In this document: piece after piece, positions 26,227 through 34,698 of the stretch | Layout of the letters: the number at the start of each line of letters is the position of its first letter | Position numbering within the stretch: the first letter of the stretch is position 1 | From: Rossellomorea sp036867415 | GTDB taxonomy: Bacteria > Bacillota > Bacilli > Bacillales > Bacillaceae_B | Assembly: GCF_036867415.1 (NCBI RefSeq) | Contig: NZ_JBAJHU010000004.1 | Span: forward strand, 62,001 to 126,000 | Reading direction: 5' to 3' | Length of the DNA stretch: 64,000 nucleotides | The notes under the pieces: model-generated | Databases searched by the model: none | Told to the model about the DNA's origin: nothing | What the model saw: the letters and a program-made list of their open reading frames with translations, nothing else | Program-made: the position numbers and the translations under genes

Positions 26227-26640
26227 TTATTCATCAATGGTTCCAGACTCGCTCTCAAAGTCATTGATCCCCTTAATAGTAGCGTTCTTAAAAATAATTT
26301 TCACATTTCCTTTTTCACCAGTTCCATTCAAGGTAATTGTGTCGGTTCCCGTTACTTTTACCGAATAATCTTTAGTCCAAACATCATCATTTTCTGAAAT
26401 ATATTCACTTAATTCTTGCGAAGTTAACTTCGTACTTGGAGCACCTTCTGATGCAATGTACAATTTAGCAGCATTTAAAACCTGGATGCCTTCTGCTTTT
26501 ACAGCGTCCGCTCGAGACTTTTCAATAATCCCCCCAATACTGGGAACAGAAATCGCAGCAATAATCCCCAAAATAACAATAACAGCAAGCAATTCGACAA
26601 GTGTTAATCCCTTATCATTTTTTAAATATTTCTTCAACAT
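26227..26640 (-). CDS. type IV major pilin-like protein
   Basis: The start is ATG at 26640 behind GGGAGG, giving 137 residues. The prepilin signal is LKKYLKNDKG with cleavage before LTLVELLAVIVILGIIAAI, and Glu at +5 as required. A hydrophobic N-terminal helix follows, then a small hydrophilic globular domain with no cysteines. Base composition is more AT-rich than its neighbours. It is the only pilin-like gene in the operon, lies next to the peptidase, and has its own TATAAT box, so it is probably the main pilus subunit. Confidence 0.88.
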   Translation of the reverse strand: MLKKYLKNDKGLTLVELLAVIVILGIIAAISVPSIGGIIEKSRADAVKAEGIQVLNAAKLYIASEGAPSTKLTSQELSEYISENDDVWTKDYSVKVTGTDTITLNGTGEKGNVKIIFKNATIKGINDFESESGTIDE

Positions 26641-26658
26641 CTTTTTTCCTCCCAAAAT

Positions 26659-26704
26659 GGTAGTATGTAGTACTTTAGTACTCTATCAATCTACTACCAT
26701 TATA
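26659..26704 (-). promoter_or_regulatory. candidate internal promoter and 5' stem of the pilin gene
   Basis: A TATAAT box at 26699-26704 lies about 59 bp before the pilin start. The stretch that follows can fold (GGTA with TACC and AGTACT repeats). No clear -35 hexamer is visible. Separate high expression of a major pilin would be expected; this is inference. Confidence 0.4.
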
Positions 26705-26756
26705 CATTACGTCCTGCAAAAAAATAGTAAGAATGTGTAAAATTTTATCAGTATTG

Positions 26757-27968
26757 CTAGAAATTTTGAACGTTGTTAAACATTTCAAACATCGGAACCA
26801 TGATGGCTGTGACAATCGTCCCGACAAGTCCTGCAAGAACAACGATCATCAAGGGCTCGATCAGTGATTTAAGCTGATCCGTCGTGTTTTCCACTTCTTT
26901 TTCATAGAAGTCGGCCACTTTGGATAGCATGGCGTCAAGCGAGCCCGTCTCCTCCCCGATCGAAATCATATGCGAGACGAGCGGCGGGATGGCCCAGTGC
27001 TCTTTCATAGGTCCGGTGAGGGAGCCTCCGCTTTCGAGTGAATCCCTCGACTGCTTTATCACTCTCGCTATCACTTCATTTCCCACCACTTTTTCCAGGA
27101 TGAGCATGGACTGAAGGATGGGGACCGAGCTTGAGAACAACGAACTGAATGTTCTTGTCATTCTTGCCAGTACCGCTTTTTGAATCAGGCTGCCGAAAAT
27201 TGGTATCCTTAAAATGGCGTAATCCAAATAATATTTCGTTTCATTCTTTCTCCGAATCACTGTGATGCTTGCAGCAACTGAAATAATCAACAGCAGCAGG
27301 ATATACCAATAGCTCTGGACGATCCCGCTCGCTCCGAGTACGGCCCTTGTGATAAGCGGGAGCTCGCCTCCCATTTCAGCAAACATATCGACAAAGGTGG
27401 GAACGACTGCAAGCAGCAGAAAAATGACGACACCGATGGCAATGATGCCGACCACTGCGGGATAAGACAGGGCAGCGATGACTTTTTGGCGGGTATTGTG
27501 CTGTTTTTCATAATGATCGCCAAGGCGTTCAAGCGTTTCATCCAGACTTCCTGTTGCTTCCCCAGCTTTCAGCATATTGATGAACAGCGGTTCGAATACG
27601 TTTCGATGCTTGGCAAACGCATCGGAAAGCGGATTTCCTTCTCTCAATTCCACCTCGATGTCGGCAAGCACCTTCGACAGTGGTTTGCTGCTTGTTTGGG
27701 CAGAGAGGATCCTCGTCGCATCGACGACGGTGACACCTGCTTTTAGCAGCGTGGAAAACTGCCGCAGGAAAACGACCATCTGCTGAAGTTTGACGGGATT
27801 ACCAAGTGTAATCTCTTTTGTCAGAAGTGTTTCCGGAACTTCTTCGGCAGAGATGACCCGGATTCCCTGATTCTTCAGTCTCAGCATTGCTTCTTTTCTA
27901 GAGGAAGCTGAAATGAATCCCCGCTTCCTTCCGGCTCTGTCCCGACCCTCATATTTGAACCGGGTCAT
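26757..27968 (-). CDS. pilC: PilC/GspF-type inner membrane platform protein
   Basis: A membrane platform on which the pilus ATPases act. The 403-residue protein has an N-terminal signature (FKYEGRDRAGRKRGFISA), two repeated GspF domains (LRQFSTLLKAGVTVVDATRI at about 69-88 and a second from TRTFSSLFSSSVPILQSMLI), and three membrane helices, the last at the C-terminus (PLMIVVLAGLVGTIVTAIMV). The start overlaps the pilT stop by 4 bp. Confidence 0.94.
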   Translation of the reverse strand: MTRFKYEGRDRAGRKRGFISASSRKEAMLRLKNQGIRVISAEEVPETLLTKEITLGNPVKLQQMVVFLRQFSTLLKAGVTVVDATRILSAQTSSKPLSKVLADIEVELREGNPLSDAFAKHRNVFEPLFINMLKAGEATGSLDETLERLGDHYEKQHNTRQKVIAALSYPAVVGIIAIGVVIFLLLAVVPTFVDMFAEMGGELPLITRAVLGASGIVQSYWYILLLLIISVAASITVIRRKNETKYYLDYAILRIPIFGSLIQKAVLARMTRTFSSLFSSSVPILQSMLILEKVVGNEVIARVIKQSRDSLESGGSLTGPMKEHWAIPPLVSHMISIGEETGSLDAMLSKVADFYEKEVENTTDQLKSLIEPLMIVVLAGLVGTIVTAIMVPMFEMFNNVQNF

Positions 27969-29008
27969 ACAGAAACGGTCTCCTGAATATAAGGCTGCGC
28001 CACTTCACGTGATATCCTTCCGGTGTCAACAAATCGTTTGACCGTCGATTGGAGAAGCTCCATCCCCTGCGACCTTGAAGTCTGCATGACACTCGGGATC
28101 TGATGGATTTTCTCAGAACGGATCAAGTTGGCGACAGCAGAACTATTCAGGAGCACTTCGGTTGCAGCCACCCTCCCCTGCCGGTCCGCAGTCGGTAGCA
28201 GACGCTGCGCAATGATCCCTTGAAGGACGGAAGCGAGCTGTACCCTGATTTGAGACTGTTGTACAGAAGGAAAGACATCAATGATCCGTTCGATCGTGGA
28301 CACGGCACTCGACGTATGGAGGGTCCCCAGTACGAGGTGACCGGTTTCAGCCGCGGTGATCGCCGTATGAATCGTTTCAAGATCCCGCATTTCACCTACG
28401 AGGATGACATCTGGATCCTGCCTCAAAGCACTGCGCAGTCCAAATGCGAATGATTTCGTGTCAAAGCCGACTTCACGCTGATCGATGATTGAAGAACCGT
28501 GCTTGTGCAAATACTCGATCGGATCCTCGAGTGTGATGATATGCTTCCTCATCGTTTGATTCATGTATTGAATCATCGATGCCAATGTCGTGGATTTTCC
28601 ACTTCCTGTCGGCCCGGTGACGAGCACCAGCCCTTGTGGCTTTTCCGCTATTTTCGTCAGTACGTCCGGAAGATCCAGTTCGCCGAGCGTCGGGATTTTT
28701 GTCGGTACGACTCGGAGGGCGATGGATATGCACGAACGCTGATGGTATGCATTCACCCTGAACCTTGAGACACCGGGAATGGCGTAAGAGAAGTCAAGTT
28801 CCCCCCGTTCCTTAAATTCCCCCCATAACTCTTCGGGGACGACGGCTTTCGCCATTTGTTCTGTATCGTCCGGCTTCAGTGACTCCTGTCCGTACCGCTT
28901 CAAATCTCCGTGAATCCGGAAGACAGGAGAGGAGCCCACTGTAAGATGGATGTCGGAAGCCTTTAATTCAAATGCTGCTCTTAATAAATGATTGATGCGT
29001 TCTTTCAT
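27965..29008 (-). CDS. pilT: PilT, pilus retraction ATPase
   Basis: A hexameric ATPase that disassembles pili and powers twitching. The start is ATG 29008; a GTG upstream is part of the AAGGTG ribosome site. The 347-residue protein has Walker A GPTGSGKST, an Asp box (TLEDPIEY), Walker B ILVGEMRD, the His box (GHLVLGTLHT) and the PilT-type C-terminal motif AVANLIRSEKIHQIPS (compare AIRNLIRE). That last motif separates it from assembly ATPases. It lies between pilB and pilC. Confidence 0.95.
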   Translation of the reverse strand: MKERINHLLRAAFELKASDIHLTVGSSPVFRIHGDLKRYGQESLKPDDTEQMAKAVVPEELWGEFKERGELDFSYAIPGVSRFRVNAYHQRSCISIALRVVPTKIPTLGELDLPDVLTKIAEKPQGLVLVTGPTGSGKSTTLASMIQYMNQTMRKHIITLEDPIEYLHKHGSSIIDQREVGFDTKSFAFGLRSALRQDPDVILVGEMRDLETIHTAITAAETGHLVLGTLHTSSAVSTIERIIDVFPSVQQSQIRVQLASVLQGIIAQRLLPTADRQGRVAATEVLLNSSAVANLIRSEKIHQIPSVMQTSRSQGMELLQSTVKRFVDTGRISREVAQPYIQETVSV

Positions 29009-29022
29009 AGTGCTCACCTTCT

Positions 29023-30687
29023 TTACTCAATTGCAACCCGGAGGATTTCCTCTGTCGTGGTGATTCCCTGCTTCACTTTCAATAAACCATCATCCAATAA
29101 AAAGATCGTTTTCGATCTGTAAGCCGCTTCCCTTAAGGTTGACAGCGATTCATTGTTCATGATGATCTTCTTCATTTCTTCATTGATGACCAGCACTTCA
29201 TGAATCGCCAGCCTCCCTTTATATCCCGTCATATTACAGGCTGCACAGCCTTTTCCGCGGTTGATTTTCTCGATCGTCAGCCCTCTCCGCTTGAAAATAT
29301 CGGTTTCCCTTCTTGTCGGGATTTCCTCGGCAGCACAGTCACGACACACCTTCCGCACCAATCTCTGTGCCACGATCCCACTGAGTGAAGTGGCCACAAG
29401 GAAAGGCTCCACGCCCATATCGATGAGCCGTGTGATTGTCGTCAGAGAGTCATTGGTATGGAGCGTACTGAGTACTAAATGGCCGGTAAGGGAAGCTCGT
29501 ATGGCCACTTCCACTGTTTCTTTATCACGGATTTCCCCGACCATTATGATATTCGGGTCCTGCCGCAGAATCGACCGCAAGCCTTTAGCAAATGTCAGCC
29601 CGACATTTGCATTCACCTGGATCTGATTGATCCCCTCAAGCTGATACTCGACCGGATCTTCTACGGTAATGATATTGACATCTTCACTATTCAGCTTGTT
29701 CAAGGCTGCATATAAGGTAGAAGATTTACCTGATCCCGTAGGTCCGGTGATGAGAACAATGCCCGTCGGACGTTCGATCAGGGACTGAAATCGTTTCATA
29801 TTCAGCGTATTGAAACCCAGCTGGGTCAGGTCATTGAGCGACGAACTCAAGTCTAAGATCCTGAGCACCATCTTTTCCCCATAAATGGTCGGCAGCGTCG
29901 AAACCCTTAAATCGATGGGACGAAAATCGATATTCGTCTTGATCCGTCCATCCTGGGGGATCCGGTGCTCCGTGATATCGAGCTGGGACATGATTTTAAT
30001 CCTGGCGCTCAGCATGCTCTGCATATGTTTCGGGATCGCCCTTTCCGTCCGCAGGATGCCGTCGACCCGGTACCGGATCAGCACCCTCGTGTCCTGGGGA
30101 TCGATATGGATGTCACTTGCCTTCTGGGTCATCGCATTCGAGAGGATTTGATTCACGAGCCGGGCTATCGGCGAATCCTGATCCTGTATGGTTTCATCCT
30201 GCTCTGTCTGCGGTTCGTTCCCGAGACCTTTCAACTCTTCAAAGCTTTCGTCCATATCATAGAATTTATTGATCGAGCGAAGGATGTCATCTTTCGTCGC
30301 AATTGCTGTTTCGATAAAAAATCCAGTAGATAACCGCAAATCCTCAATCACATAGAAATCCATTGGATCGGCCATTGCTACAAACAGCTTGTCCCCTTCT
30401 TTTTTCAGCGGAATGATCAAGTTCCGTTTCGCCATCTCTTTAGGAATCAGATGAAACAGCTTTTGATCAAATGGATAACGGAATAAGCTGACGTGAGGGA
30501 TGCCCAATTGAAACTCGAGCACTTCAATCAATTGCTGTTCCGTGATATATCCCTTTTGAAGGATGGCATCGCCGAGTTTTTGATCTTTGCTTTTCTCTGC
30601 CAGAGCCTGCAGAAGCTTCTCCTCGGTCAGCAGTCCCGCTTCCACTAATAAATCCCCTAATCGTTTCCGGTCTTGTAGCATTTTCAT
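29023..30687 (-). CDS. pilB: PilB/GspE-type pilus extension ATPase with MshEN domain
   Basis: The ATPase that drives pilus assembly, 554 residues. Residues about 7-70 hold two MshEN motif copies (RLGDLLVEAGLLTEEKLLQA and KLGDAILQKGYITEQQLIEV), the type that binds c-di-GMP in Vibrio MshE. Then come the N2 domain, Walker A GPTGSGKSS, Walker B IIMVGEIRD, the His box GHLVLSTLHTND and a four-Cys zinc site (CRDC and CAAC). ATG-AAA-ATG follows AGGGTG, so either ATG could be the start. Confidence 0.94.
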   Translation of the reverse strand: MKMLQDRKRLGDLLVEAGLLTEEKLLQALAEKSKDQKLGDAILQKGYITEQQLIEVLEFQLGIPHVSLFRYPFDQKLFHLIPKEMAKRNLIIPLKKEGDKLFVAMADPMDFYVIEDLRLSTGFFIETAIATKDDILRSINKFYDMDESFEELKGLGNEPQTEQDETIQDQDSPIARLVNQILSNAMTQKASDIHIDPQDTRVLIRYRVDGILRTERAIPKHMQSMLSARIKIMSQLDITEHRIPQDGRIKTNIDFRPIDLRVSTLPTIYGEKMVLRILDLSSSLNDLTQLGFNTLNMKRFQSLIERPTGIVLITGPTGSGKSSTLYAALNKLNSEDVNIITVEDPVEYQLEGINQIQVNANVGLTFAKGLRSILRQDPNIIMVGEIRDKETVEVAIRASLTGHLVLSTLHTNDSLTTITRLIDMGVEPFLVATSLSGIVAQRLVRKVCRDCAAEEIPTRRETDIFKRRGLTIEKINRGKGCAACNMTGYKGRLAIHEVLVINEEMKKIIMNNESLSTLREAAYRSKTIFLLDDGLLKVKQGITTTEEILRVAIE

Positions 30688-30704
30688 TTCACCCTACTTT
30701 ACTA

Positions 30705-32060
30705 TTACTTCGTATCAGGATCTTGAATTTCCCCATTAGCAGAAGGCTGAGTTTCAGGACTCACTTTCAGCAATTCCTGTTCACCATCCTTATCTTCCAC
30801 TGCATTGTCAGTGTCATCGTTTTCCTGCAGGCCAGATTCTTCTGTCTGGCCGTCACCAGTCCCGGTCGAAGCGGCGGGTTCTTCCTTTTCTTGTAAAGCA
30901 TCCTCTTTATTGTTCATATATTCTTCCAGACTTACGAGCTCTTCCCGGTGTACAGGCGGATAATAGTCCTTTGAAATCAACTCTTCTTTCAATACTTCCC
31001 CGCCGGAAGCGACCATTCTCTTCCGTACTTCTGCCTGTACGCCATCTTTCCCTTCTGCCCTTACTTTCGTTTTCCCTTGATTCATATATGGGCTGTATTG
31101 TTTGATCACCCGGGGTTCGATGCTCTGCTTGTTCTCTATTGAGATTTCCACCTCGTAAGGCAGACGGGGTCCTTCTAAAACAAAGATCAGCGTATCCCCG
31201 GTCAGATCGAACCTGATCTTAACAGACTGATCGGTCGGATTGATGAACACCAAGTCCTGTTGAAGTTCCCTATCAACCTTTGCCTCAAATCCAAGCTCGG
31301 CATATTCAGGAAGCGAGCGTCCCTGGTGGCGCTGAATGACTTGGAGATCAGAGTAGAGCAAGACTTCATATAAACCTGTCGATATGACACTCAGCTCTTC
31401 ACTCGTCATACTTGTGACCTGCTTCTCATCCACCGATTTCAGTAGTGAGAAGGCGGATGAGGGCTCGATCACGATTTCCGAAAAGGCAGAGAGAAACGAT
31501 TCAAGTCCCGGAGTCGAATCGACGCCACCTATCTCATTTTCAGCAAGTACCGTCACATCAGCCTGACTCTTCATAAAATCTTCAAGAGCAAATTTCTTCA
31601 CATCACTGTCAAGCATTGAAGCCTTTACCATCACTGCTTCTTGCAGCTTATCTATATCGAGCATGTCCATATCCATCCCAAGCGATGTCAATAGTTCAAG
31701 GAATCGCTCTTCATCTATATGTATAATCAGGGGAGAATTTTCCCCATTTACAGCCTTGTCAACGCTTGCATTAACATCAAACTGAAATACTTCTGAAGAA
31801 ATGCGCACCTCTTCGTCTAAATAAGCAGCCTTCAAATCCTGATTCTCTTTCCAGACATGAATTTCTTTGTTCAATTTATTTTTTATTCCACTCCTGCTTT
31901 CATTTGCCATCTCCATTCCGGCAATGATCATTCCGCTGGCAGAAACGCTTTCAGTATGGAAAAACCGGTCATACAACTTGGCCCCTAAATGGGCAGAACC
32001 GACCAGATACACGGTGCATAACACTAAAAAAACGGTACTTGTATGGAACCTTTTTTTCAT
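30705..32060 (-). CDS. membrane-anchored protein with G5-like domain, pilus operon
   Basis: A 451-residue protein of uncertain role. It has one N-terminal membrane helix (about 8-28), a long extracytoplasmic region, a VanW/G5-like segment at about 340-390 (KDGVQAEVRKRMVASGGEVL then ISKDYYPPVHREEL), and an acidic, Glu/Asp/Thr-rich low-complexity tail. No prepilin signal. It lies 17 bp before pilB in the operon. G5 domains are thought to bind wall polymers, so a role in guiding the pilus through the wall or in adhesion is possible; this is inference. Confidence 0.7.
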   Translation of the reverse strand: MKKRFHTSTVFLVLCTVYLVGSAHLGAKLYDRFFHTESVSASGMIIAGMEMANESRSGIKNKLNKEIHVWKENQDLKAAYLDEEVRISSEVFQFDVNASVDKAVNGENSPLIIHIDEERFLELLTSLGMDMDMLDIDKLQEAVMVKASMLDSDVKKFALEDFMKSQADVTVLAENEIGGVDSTPGLESFLSAFSEIVIEPSSAFSLLKSVDEKQVTSMTSEELSVISTGLYEVLLYSDLQVIQRHQGRSLPEYAELGFEAKVDRELQQDLVFINPTDQSVKIRFDLTGDTLIFVLEGPRLPYEVEISIENKQSIEPRVIKQYSPYMNQGKTKVRAEGKDGVQAEVRKRMVASGGEVLKEELISKDYYPPVHREELVSLEEYMNNKEDALQEKEEPAASTGTGDGQTEESGLQENDDTDNAVEDKDGEQELLKVSPETQPSANGEIQDPDTK

Positions 32061-32087
32061 TGAGGGACCTCCTGTCTGATTGTGAAT

Positions 32088-32696
32088 TTATCTTTCCATC
32101 CCTGAAAACAAACGATTATATTCTTCTTCTTCGTCCTCATCAAATGAAGCGGGTTCGACTGTACGATCCGGAATCCTTTTTTCGAGTACAGAGAGCTCAT
32201 CCACCCCGTTCATCATTTTGCGGTCCTGTATGGCCAGAATCTCATCATCAACAGTCTGTTCCTGCTGACTGACTTCCCAATTCAATTCATCAATATATCC
32301 ATCTCCACCCTCTGCAAAGGATTCTTCTTCAAATCCTTCACTCAGGGCTGGCTCCCGATCGTAATCGGTTAAATTCTCATCAGTAGTTTCATAGACAATG
32401 GGTTCATGGTGTCGGACGGCGGAAGGGATGCTCTCTGGTTGAGGATCGGGCTGCAAGGCTGTTAGGTTCTGAAGTCTTGACTCAACAAAATAGGCGGTCA
32501 GACCTGTCAACAGGATCACTAGGGCAATCAAACTGATCAGCGGGAGGAACTCACCGCCGATCAGAGACAGTATGGCTATACAAAATGAGAGGGAAGAAAT
32601 GATCACTTTCTGTTTAACCGCTAACTTTACAGGAATGAATTTCAGTAACGGCAGTAAGAAAAGATAGGCAGCGGCGGCAAATAGGATCGTGTTCAT
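32088..32696 (-). CDS. small membrane protein of the pilus operon (unknown)
   Basis: I start it at ATG 32696 behind AAAGGGGG, giving 202 residues. Residues 1-85 form three to four hydrophobic helices (TILFAAAAYLFLLPLLKFIP, VIISSLSFCIAILSLIGGEF, PLISLIALVILLTGLTAYFV). The rest is an acidic soluble tail rich in Glu and Asp, ending in EEEYNRLFSG. I do not recognise the family. It is the first gene of the pilus operon and lies 27 bp before the G5-like gene, so a pilus-related job is likely. Confidence 0.65.
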   Translation of the reverse strand: MNTILFAAAAYLFLLPLLKFIPVKLAVKQKVIISSLSFCIAILSLIGGEFLPLISLIALVILLTGLTAYFVESRLQNLTALQPDPQPESIPSAVRHHEPIVYETTDENLTDYDREPALSEGFEEESFAEGGDGYIDELNWEVSQQEQTVDDEILAIQDRKMMNGVDELSVLEKRIPDRTVEPASFDEDEEEEYNRLFSGMER

Positions 32697-32860
32697 TATA
32701 GTCCCCCTTTCAAACGGTTCACATTTCGCTAGAATTCTACAAATTTCAACTATTACTATTTTATTACACAACGATTAAAAATGAAACAAAAGGATTGCTT
32801 GCCATCTCAAAAAAAACAGGGCAAAACGACTATGATTTTTCACCAGAAAAGAAAAAACAC

Positions 32861-32883
32861 CTCGAGGCTTAGCCTGAAGGTGT
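32861..32883 (-). terminator. terminator after the GGDEF gene
   Basis: On the minus strand ACACCTTCAGGC pairs with GCCTCGAGGTGT (two mismatches) around TAA, followed by six T. It parts the diguanylate cyclase gene from the pilus operon, so the two are separate units unless read through. The 160 bp from here to 32696 must hold the operon promoter; I see no strong sigma-A match. Confidence 0.8.
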
Positions 32884-32889
32884 CTCCCC

Positions 32890-34602
32890 TTATTTCACAT
32901 ATTCGGCCACACGGTTACGTCCTGCCTGCTTCGCCCCCGTATACAGGGCCCTGTCGGCATGGCGGATCAACGCCATCGTATCATCTGCATCTTGTGGTGC
33001 GGAGGCAACTCCGATACTTGCGGTAATCCTGACCATCAACTTTCTATTTGATGCTTGTAGTGTATCGTGAAGCACAAAAGGGCGGTTCGCGATAGTCTGT
33101 CTGACCCGTTCCGCAAGCCTGATCGCATCATCTCTTTCTGTGTCCGGCAAAAGGATGACAAACTCTTCCCCGCCATACCTCGCTACGGTGCCTATTGGTC
33201 CAATCAACTTGCATAATCTTTCCGCAAGTTCTATCAGGATTTCATTTCCGCTTTGATGACCATAGTTATCATTGATGACTTTGAAGTGATCGAGATCGAG
33301 CATGATGAGCGACAACGAGGTCCTGCTCCCCTTCTCGAGTTCATTGAATTCAAGTGACAGCATGTCTTCAAAATAACGGTAATTATAAAGATTGGTCAAG
33401 GCACATCTTTCACTGTTTTTCTTTGTTTGTTCATGATGTCTCGCGTTTTCGATGGCCACACCGAAATAGGAGCACAGAATTTCAACGATCATCAACTGGA
33501 ACTTTTCATATGCACGCTTTTTGGAAGAGGCCAGGAGGAGGATCCCCCTCACTTTCTGACTTCTCACGATCGGTACACATAAAACGCTTTCCACTCCGGC
33601 CGGCATATAACCATCTGCCAACCCTCCCCATTCAGAACGGGAGCCGTAAATGACCGATTTGCCGGAATTCCATACCATGCCGCTGATGCCCCTCCCTTTT
33701 TTCAATGCCGGGAATTTGTGCAGATCCTTCTCCCTGCTTTCTACCCTTCTTAAAAGGATCAGTTCATCGCCTTTGCAGTCCAGGATGTACGCATACTCCA
33801 CTGGAAGGGTTTCGATGATCTTTTCCAGAAAGATATCGAGAACTTCTACTACCTTTAGGCTTTCTGTTAACTGATGCCCGATTTCTCCGGCTTTTTGAAG
33901 GTATTCATTAATTTTCTCTGAGGAATTATACATTTTTAATATCATCGATAAACTAATGAATGGAATACCAATCAGCAGCGAGGCAAATGGACCTATTTGA
34001 AAAGTGAGGAAATACAGTGAAAGGGACATTGGGAACATGATCATATTCGCAATGAAATCCCAGATAAAATCTTTGCTGTAAAAACGGATATCGTTCACGA
34101 CTACATAACGCTGGTAGGCTAATAGAAGGAATTGATTAATCATGATGGATGCCACTTGGTAACCCAAGGCGGCAGGAAGCATTTCCCCTATACCTGTCGC
34201 ACCAATTTCACCTCCAAGCAGAAAATAAATTAAACCGCTTGAAATAGAAACAAGAAAAAACATGAGGGAATTTAAAGGCGCCCTGTGCCAATCTGTTTTG
34301 GCCATCCGAAGGCGGATCAATAAAGGGATGATCGAAAACTGCATCAGGACGATTTCCACGAATAAACCGTACTTTAAGAATCCTACAAGGGTTACCCACT
34401 GGATAAAGAAGATGGTGGAGCCGTTGATGACGATCGGCATGAGCGGGATGAATGTGGCAAACAACACGAGCGTGAACAGTTCCCACCCATTGCCTTCGAC
34501 ATTTTGAGGAGGATAGAATTGATACGTATAATACAGGCCGGCAGGTACGATGGCCAGCCACGCAAAAAGTATCCAAAGTTTCTTGTTAAGTGAAAGCTGC
34601 AT
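32890..34602 (-). CDS. membrane GAF-GGDEF diguanylate cyclase
   Basis: Makes c-di-GMP from two GTP. The start is ATG 34602 behind GGAGG, giving 570 residues. About six to eight membrane helices fill residues 1-210. A GAF domain follows at about 235-380 (ILDIFLEKIIETLPVEYAYI to FGVAIENARH), then GGDEF with the active loop RYGGEEF at about 473-479 and substrate residues DLDHFKVINDNYGHQ. The inhibitory RxxD site before the loop reads GPIG, so product inhibition through the I-site is probably absent. It lies upstream of the pilus operon. Confidence 0.9.
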   Translation of the reverse strand: MQLSLNKKLWILFAWLAIVPAGLYYTYQFYPPQNVEGNGWELFTLVLFATFIPLMPIVINGSTIFFIQWVTLVGFLKYGLFVEIVLMQFSIIPLLIRLRMAKTDWHRAPLNSLMFFLVSISSGLIYFLLGGEIGATGIGEMLPAALGYQVASIMINQFLLLAYQRYVVVNDIRFYSKDFIWDFIANMIMFPMSLSLYFLTFQIGPFASLLIGIPFISLSMILKMYNSSEKINEYLQKAGEIGHQLTESLKVVEVLDIFLEKIIETLPVEYAYILDCKGDELILLRRVESREKDLHKFPALKKGRGISGMVWNSGKSVIYGSRSEWGGLADGYMPAGVESVLCVPIVRSQKVRGILLLASSKKRAYEKFQLMIVEILCSYFGVAIENARHHEQTKKNSERCALTNLYNYRYFEDMLSLEFNELEKGSRTSLSLIMLDLDHFKVINDNYGHQSGNEILIELAERLCKLIGPIGTVARYGGEEFVILLPDTERDDAIRLAERVRQTIANRPFVLHDTLQASNRKLMVRITASIGVASAPQDADDTMALIRHADRALYTGAKQAGRNRVAEYVK

Positions 34603-34698
34603 CTCTATCCTCCTCAATTTACATGATATGCTATCGCACACTAAAATAGTTAAATAGTCACAAGTTTAAGAATATTTTATCAGAGTAAATGAATAAAG

